DNA of 9,344 nucleotides from Candidatus Sulfotelmatobacter sp. (GTDB lineage: Bacteria; Acidobacteriota; Terriglobia; Terriglobales; Acidobacteriaceae): positions 1 to 9,344 of the forward strand of contig JASHTD010000339.1 in NCBI GenBank assembly GCA_030040725.1, in the 5' to 3' direction. The notes below the pieces were generated by a model. It was given only the letters and a program-made list of their open reading frames with translations. It was not told where the DNA came from and did not search any database. Within the stretch, counting starts at the first letter, position 1. Each line of letters starts with the position of its first letter. The position numbers and the translations under genes were made by a program. This document shows positions 6,501-9,344 of the stretch, in pieces.

Positions 6501-7777
6501 CGCTTGGCGGACAGCAATTTAAGCAAGCCTACGCCAATCTGGTGATGCAATATTGCGGCGGCATTGCCGGTTTGGCTGGCGGCGGTTGCGCAGCTACCGC
6601 GGGTGCTGTCACACCCCAGCCTTTCTTCGAGCACGCGTTGAAGGGCACAGGCTACTGCAACGGTTTCTCAAGTTGCACCGCTGCAGTCGTAGCAAACGAG
6701 GGTGCCAAGGGTACGGGTAACCTTAACAATGCACAAGTCTGGGGCCTCTGGAGTGATTTGGACTCCGGCGTGGGATGCCCGGCGGGTGGGTGTACTGATG
6801 TCAACGGAAATGTTGGCGCGTTTAACTTCCCTCGAAGTATGCAGAGCACTCCGATTCCAAGCACCTGTAATGGGGTGACTACAATTGGCTGTTCCGGTGC
6901 CTTCACTGACGGAGCTTTTCAGAACGCCAGCATCGGCTACGGCAACTACAACGCAGGCTTCGTTTCCGTCAAAACTTCTGACTGGCGCGGAGCAACGATG
7001 CAATCTAACTTCACCTGGTCAAAGGCTCTGGGGACTGCGGCGCAGGCGCAATCCTCCAGTGAACTCAGTTTGCTCGATGCATTCGATCCGGGCGAACAAT
7101 ACGGGAGACAGGCTTGGGACCGCAAATTTATCTACAACGTGTTCCTGGTCTACCAACCTCCTTTCTACAAGGGACAGTCTGGATTTATAGGACACGCCCT
7201 GGGCGGATGGACGTTCTCGACCATATTCGCTGCGGGTTCCGGCGTTCCCACGCAGGTCGGTACCACGGTTGGTAATTACCAATCCTTCGGCTCGTGCGAT
7301 GGCATCGGCTGCGGTGATTATGACATGGAGAACGCCGTACCCATCGGCCCAGTTCCCAACCGTCATGCTTACTACTGCCCTGGCAACACCTACTCGGGCA
7401 CTTGCTCGACTCAAACCAATGGGTTCCCGGTGAATTATTTCCCGAATGGGGTCCTTCAGGCCTCGAACTGGCGCAACCCAATTCTCGGGATCGATAACCT
7501 CGATGGCGGCTCCGGAATTCTCGGTGGGCTGGCGTACTGGAACATGGACTTCAGCATCAAGAAGAGCTTCCGGGTTACTGAAGGTATCAACCTGGAATTC
7601 CAAGGCGTCTTCGCTAACGTTTTGAACCATAATCAATGGACCGATAACTTCCTCGGTCTCTACAACACGGCCGGCTTTGGCGCTCTCGGGTTCAATACGG
7701 CGCCAGACAATGGCATCGGAGTCAACGGCGAGGCCGAGCCACGAAACATCGAACTCGGGGCTCGCGTCCGCTTCTAG
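3554..7777 (+). CDS. Oar-like TonB-dependent outer-membrane receptor with carboxypeptidase-regulatory-like domain
   Basis: The protein has 1407 residues. The ATG at 3554 has GGAGG five bases upstream (3544-3548). Residues 1-26 are a Sec signal peptide ending VWA-Q. Residues about 31-112 are a carboxypeptidase-regulatory-like beta-sandwich (GTVAGTITDPSGAVV, then the GRYYYADVTPGTYTV strand pair), common at the front of Bacteroidota and Acidobacteriota receptors. A plug domain follows (about 125-275), with LPSIGRDVNTFIELQPGV, an LDGG motif near 186, and SVEEFKVNTAGQTADF about 236-251. The rest is a large 22-strand-type barrel containing FFFFNYEGFR, ending in the beta-signal IELGARVRF. Such proteins import, or may bind, large substrates using TonB energy; no TonB box or substrate clue was found. 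It is longer than the 1000-1200 residues common in this class. Its 22 mature cysteines all fall in 11 close pairs, mostly in polar, loop-like segments. Operator 3 lies upstream, and a strong terminator follows 25 nt after the stop. Confidence 0.93.
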   Translation: MHIRSVKLALVLLTVVCLACALPVWAQSTSSGTVAGTITDPSGAVVAGAMVSLTDTATNVTRSATTNATGRYYYADVTPGTYTVTVAKAGFSTAKAEHEVVQVGLALTANLVMQVGGTNVVVEVTTVGNELQTMNATVGNTVPSIAIDNLPSIGRDVNTFIELQPGVSAGGDVAGAVNDQSYFSLDGGNNSNDMDGSGGVYTGTQQNMVIGDPTGGMSTQAFTFSAPSGVLPTPADSVEEFKVNTAGQTADFNSSAGAEIKIVTKRGTSSFHGTVYEYYKDNNWSSNAWANNEFNWEGVAQCGAPNCGHIDLPSYHYSRFGGALGGPLTSKSLLGGKTFFFFNYEGFRYPNSETVTRDVPSPALRLGLLTNSATGAVGYNLNNKPVTFNGVTYAANYGCSKAPGGLCDPLGLGLNPLVSQIWSKYEPQSNATCSQSICDGANILGFAGNLSLPTTSNFDVARIDHDFGSRNHFMASWRYYKMNLASDDQVDIGGFFSGDTLGTPASQSSDPIRDWYLVAGLTSNITTNTTNDIHYSFLRNWWAWSRAGAPPQLPGLGGALELDAGQSAVEDLGPFNVNNQQIRRRFWDGHDNMFRDDISMLKGNHLFQFGGTYQHNFDYHQRNDSGGTINAYPVYSLGNNVNGSGLGALLYPCATTSTLSTGAKTCDSLTAAALGVVSVASQMFARSGSNLSLLPPLSNAFDQSVIPYYNVYFSDTWHLKPTFTFTYGLGYALEMPPVEAQGKQTVLVDAADEPLSTETYLSNTRKAALAGQVYNPEMGFALVGNTANGQKYPYNPFYGEFSPRVAVAWNPHFDASSLAGKILGTQDTVLRGGYGRQYGRTNGVVQVLVPLLGLGLEQPVSCPSNLVGATPGSWTCGASGAGTYSTAFRVGQTASAAGGPAVPLISLASPTLPQPTYPGFNNSFSSSPEGLDPSFRANAIDAFDLTLQRQLSHRVTLELGYIGRRITHEYQPVELNPVPYMMTLGGQQFKQAYANLVMQYCGGIAGLAGGGCAATAGAVTPQPFFEHALKGTGYCNGFSSCTAAVVANEGAKGTGNLNNAQVWGLWSDLDSGVGCPAGGCTDVNGNVGAFNFPRSMQSTPIPSTCNGVTTIGCSGAFTDGAFQNASIGYGNYNAGFVSVKTSDWRGATMQSNFTWSKALGTAAQAQSSSELSLLDAFDPGEQYGRQAWDRKFIYNVFLVYQPPFYKGQSGFIGHALGGWTFSTIFAAGSGVPTQVGTTVGNYQSFGSCDGIGCGDYDMENAVPIGPVPNRHAYYCPGNTYSGTCSTQTNGFPVNYFPNGVLQASNWRNPILGIDNLDGGSGILGGLAYWNMDFSIKKSFRVTEGINLEFQGVFANVLNHNQWTDNFLGLYNTAGFGALGFNTAPDNGIGVNGEAEPRNIELGARVRF

Positions 7778-7802
7778 ACAACAACCTTTCATTTCGTTTT
7801 TC

Positions 7803-7840
7803 AAAGCCCGCAGCTTAACGCTGCGGGCTTTGTTTTTTTT
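7803..7840 (+). terminator. Strong intrinsic terminator of the receptor gene
   Basis: A perfect 12-bp stem (AAAGCCCGCAGC at 7803-7814 with GCTGCGGGCTTT at 7820-7831) closes a 5-nt loop. It is followed by a T-run broken by one G, to 7840. It lies 25 nt past the receptor stop and isolates that gene from the cytochrome gene downstream. The reverse direction lacks a good T-run. Confidence 0.95.
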
Positions 7841-7958
7841 GCGAAACTCGCGCGATCGGCGCGAAGACTTAGCGGGTTTCATGAAGATTTCCTGAACGAA
7901 GAACTACAATCAGAAGATAATTTCGGCCGCTGACGATTCTGAGAGGGGAGGGTGCGCA

Positions 7959-8672
7959 GTGAGCGACTCGGCCATCGAAATTGTTCGGACGAACGAGGGA
8001 AGCACGAAAGAGACTGGCGAGCGTGTAGTCGTGGCGCGCGCAGTTTATGAGCATCCATTCATCGTGCGGCTTTGCCACTGGCTTAATACCGTGGCGCTGT
8101 TCGTCATGGTGGGCACCGGGCTGCAGATTTTTCGCACTTTTCCCAGTTTCAGCGCGAAGATCCCGGAGCGGGATTTGGCAAACTGGCCGCGAGCATTTGC
8201 CATCGGAGGATGGCTGGGCGGGGCACTGCAGTGGCATCTCACTTTCATGTGGATCTACATCGGCACCGGCCTGCTTTACATCGCCTATCAGATTTTCAGC
8301 GGCAATTACCGGCAGGTTCTCTTCACGGGGCGCGATATTCCCGGCGTGTGGCCCATGGTGAAGCATTATTTCTTTTTTGGCCAGAAGCCGCCGCTTCGCG
8401 AAACCTACAATCCGCTGCAAAAGCAAGCGTATACAGCGGCGATCCTGCTGGGAGTTCTTTCCGTATTAACCGGCCTTGCCGCATGGAAACCGGTGCAGTT
8501 CTCATGGCTCGCCTGGATGATGGGAGGGTTTCACTATGCCCGCATCTGGCACTTCACCGTAATGTGGCTGATTTTGCTTTTTGTCGCCGGGCATCTGATC
8601 ATGGTCATTTCGCACGGATGGAATAACTTCGTATCGATGCTGACGGGATGGAAGAAAGATCCGGAGTATTGA
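7959..8672 (+). CDS. Membrane cytochrome b subunit (Ni/Fe-hydrogenase cytochrome b / cytochrome b561-like family)
   Basis: The protein has 237 residues from a GTG at 7959; GGGGAGGG ends at 7952, six bases upstream. After a 30-residue hydrophilic N-terminus there are four membrane helices, at about 38-58, 88-113, 155-177 and 196-218. Candidate haem ligands are H40 in RLCHWLN, H93 in QWHLTFMW, H198 in RIWHFTVMW and H212 in VAGHLIMV, matching the pattern of this haem-b family. Such proteins anchor periplasmic hydrogenases or molybdopterin oxidoreductases and pass electrons to or from quinone. The loop between helices 2 and 3 (GRDIPGVWPMVKHYFFFGQKPP) is also typical. No partner catalytic subunit lies beside it: a terminator separates it from the receptor gene, and the next gene is convergent 12 nt downstream. 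The partner must be encoded elsewhere, or it may have been lost. Confidence 0.88.
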   Translation: MSDSAIEIVRTNEGSTKETGERVVVARAVYEHPFIVRLCHWLNTVALFVMVGTGLQIFRTFPSFSAKIPERDLANWPRAFAIGGWLGGALQWHLTFMWIYIGTGLLYIAYQIFSGNYRQVLFTGRDIPGVWPMVKHYFFFGQKPPLRETYNPLQKQAYTAAILLGVLSVLTGLAAWKPVQFSWLAWMMGGFHYARIWHFTVMWLILLFVAGHLIMVISHGWNNFVSMLTGWKKDPEY

Positions 8673-8684
8673 ACCCCGGCGATC

Positions 8685-9344
8685 TCAGCAGGCGAGATGA
8701 TCGCGGGTGATTTTTAATCCATTGAGGTTGCCGAGAGCGGTTACAGCGACGAGTTCGGTTTTGAAGAATTCCTGGGCCAACGCCTGCAGATCTTCGGCAG
8801 TCACAGCTTCGATTTTCTCGATCAGTTCATCGAGGTCCTGGAAATGATCAAAGTACATTTCCTGCCGCGCCAGATTCGACATGCGCGCGGTGCTCGATTC
8901 GAGCGAGAGCATAAGGCTGCCTTTCAGCTGATCCTTCGATCGCCGCAGTTCTTCTTCCGGCACAGGCTGATTCTTCAGATTACGAAATTCATCCACGACG
9001 CAACGAACAACCTTCTCGGCCGAATTCAGCGAAGTGCCAGCATAAACCGCCATGCACCCGGTGTCGCGATAAGGATTAAGGTCGCTGTAAATCGAGTAGG
9101 CCAGCCCTTGCCGCTCGCGAATGTTTTGGAAAAGCCGCGAGCTCATCCCCCCGCCCAACAGGGTGTTCAGAATGTAGCCGGCATGACGTTTTTCATGCGC
9201 AATGGGATATGCGGGAACTCCGATACAGAGCTGAACCTGTTCGAGAGCTTTCTTATTCCGCAAAACGATCCTGGGAACAATTTTTGGCTCAGCCGAATGG
9301 AATCCATTTTTTGCCGGCTTCAAATGCTCGAAATGCTTCACCAC
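8685..9344 (-). CDS. M16-family (pitrilysin-like) zinc peptidase, C-terminal part, cut by right edge
   Basis: The visible 219 residues end at a TGA at 8685-8687 and run off the right edge. The GTG at 9342-9344 is almost certainly internal, not a start. The sequence is an M16 C-terminal domain: VQLCIGVPAYPIAHEKRHAG, the signature LLGGGMSSRLFQNIRERQGLAYS, YAGTSLNSAEKVV, then a helical tail EEELRRSKDQLKGSLMLSLE and VTAEDLQALAQEFF. In this family the C-terminal half closes over the N-terminal half, which holds the zinc-binding HxxEH motif; that half would lie outside the window. The SSRLF and GLAYS residues belong to the conserved substrate-binding area. Its place at the edge hides its operon context. 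It converges on the cytochrome b gene with only 12 nt between stops. Confidence 0.93.
   Translation of the reverse strand: MVKHFEHLKPAKNGFHSAEPKIVPRIVLRNKKALEQVQLCIGVPAYPIAHEKRHAGYILNTLLGGGMSSRLFQNIRERQGLAYSIYSDLNPYRDTGCMAVYAGTSLNSAEKVVRCVVDEFRNLKNQPVPEEELRRSKDQLKGSLMLSLESSTARMSNLARQEMYFDHFQDLDELIEKIEAVTAEDLQALAQEFFKTELVAVTALGNLNGLKITRDHLAC

Noticed and set aside
7019..7882. Long minus-strand open frame (287 codons) opposite the receptor 3' end
   Set aside because: It lies antisense to a well-supported gene, runs through the strong terminator, lacks a Shine-Dalgarno site and shows no domain; it is a codon-bias shadow.
8673..8720. Hairpin ATCTC/GAGAT (8682-8698) as a terminator between the convergent genes
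   Set aside because: The stem is only 5 bp with a 7-nt loop, and the T-run starts about 14 nt later; too weak to call.
1..9344. CRISPR arrays, tRNA or rRNA genes, phage attachment sites
   Set aside because: No regularly spaced repeats, cloverleaf sequences or rRNA segments were seen on reading through both strands.

Overview
The window looks like a chromosomal accessory region of an Acidobacteriota-type (Terriglobia-like) bacterium. This rests on the very large Oar-like TonB-dependent receptor with an N-terminal carboxypeptidase-regulatory-like domain, the moderate-to-high G+C, good Shine-Dalgarno sites, and a secreted orphan family of a kind I associate with acidobacteria. The assignment is by protein style, not by a marker gene.

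Left part (1-2157, minus strand): an uncharacterised exported protein, cut by the left edge, lies 49 nt behind a Tat-exported SnoaL/NTF2-fold protein, probably as a two-gene operon. Upstream of these is a 386-nt gap. It holds a predicted promoter overlaid by a perfect palindrome (operator 1), what looks like the last codons of a lost outer-membrane beta-barrel gene, and a weak hairpin behind a TetR-family repressor gene (1495-2157, minus).

Centre (2088-3553): the TetR promoter, a near-identical operator 2 and about 270 nt of divergent upstream DNA form repeat copy A. A second diverged copy (B) lies just over 1 kb to the right, upstream of the TonB receptor gene, and carries operator 3. Copy B also contains a decayed 5' end of a second tetR gene on the minus strand. 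Between the copies sits a plus-strand ORF (2437-3126) with a helical N-terminal part and a winged-helix-like C-terminal part.

Right part (3554-9344): the 1407-residue receptor ends in a canonical outer-membrane beta-signal and is followed by a strong intrinsic terminator. Then come a separate four-helix cytochrome b gene (plus) and, convergent with it, the C-terminal half of an M16-family peptidase (minus), cut by the right edge.

Working model: the TetR protein, which has a single cysteine in a NemR-like context, represses itself through operator 2. It may also control the exported-protein operon through operator 1 and the outer-membrane receptor through operator 3. The locus seems to have evolved by duplicating a tetR/receptor divergent promoter, followed by decay of one tetR copy and loss of a beta-barrel gene. 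The operator set and the duplicated promoter are read directly from the sequence; the regulatory wiring and the history are inference.
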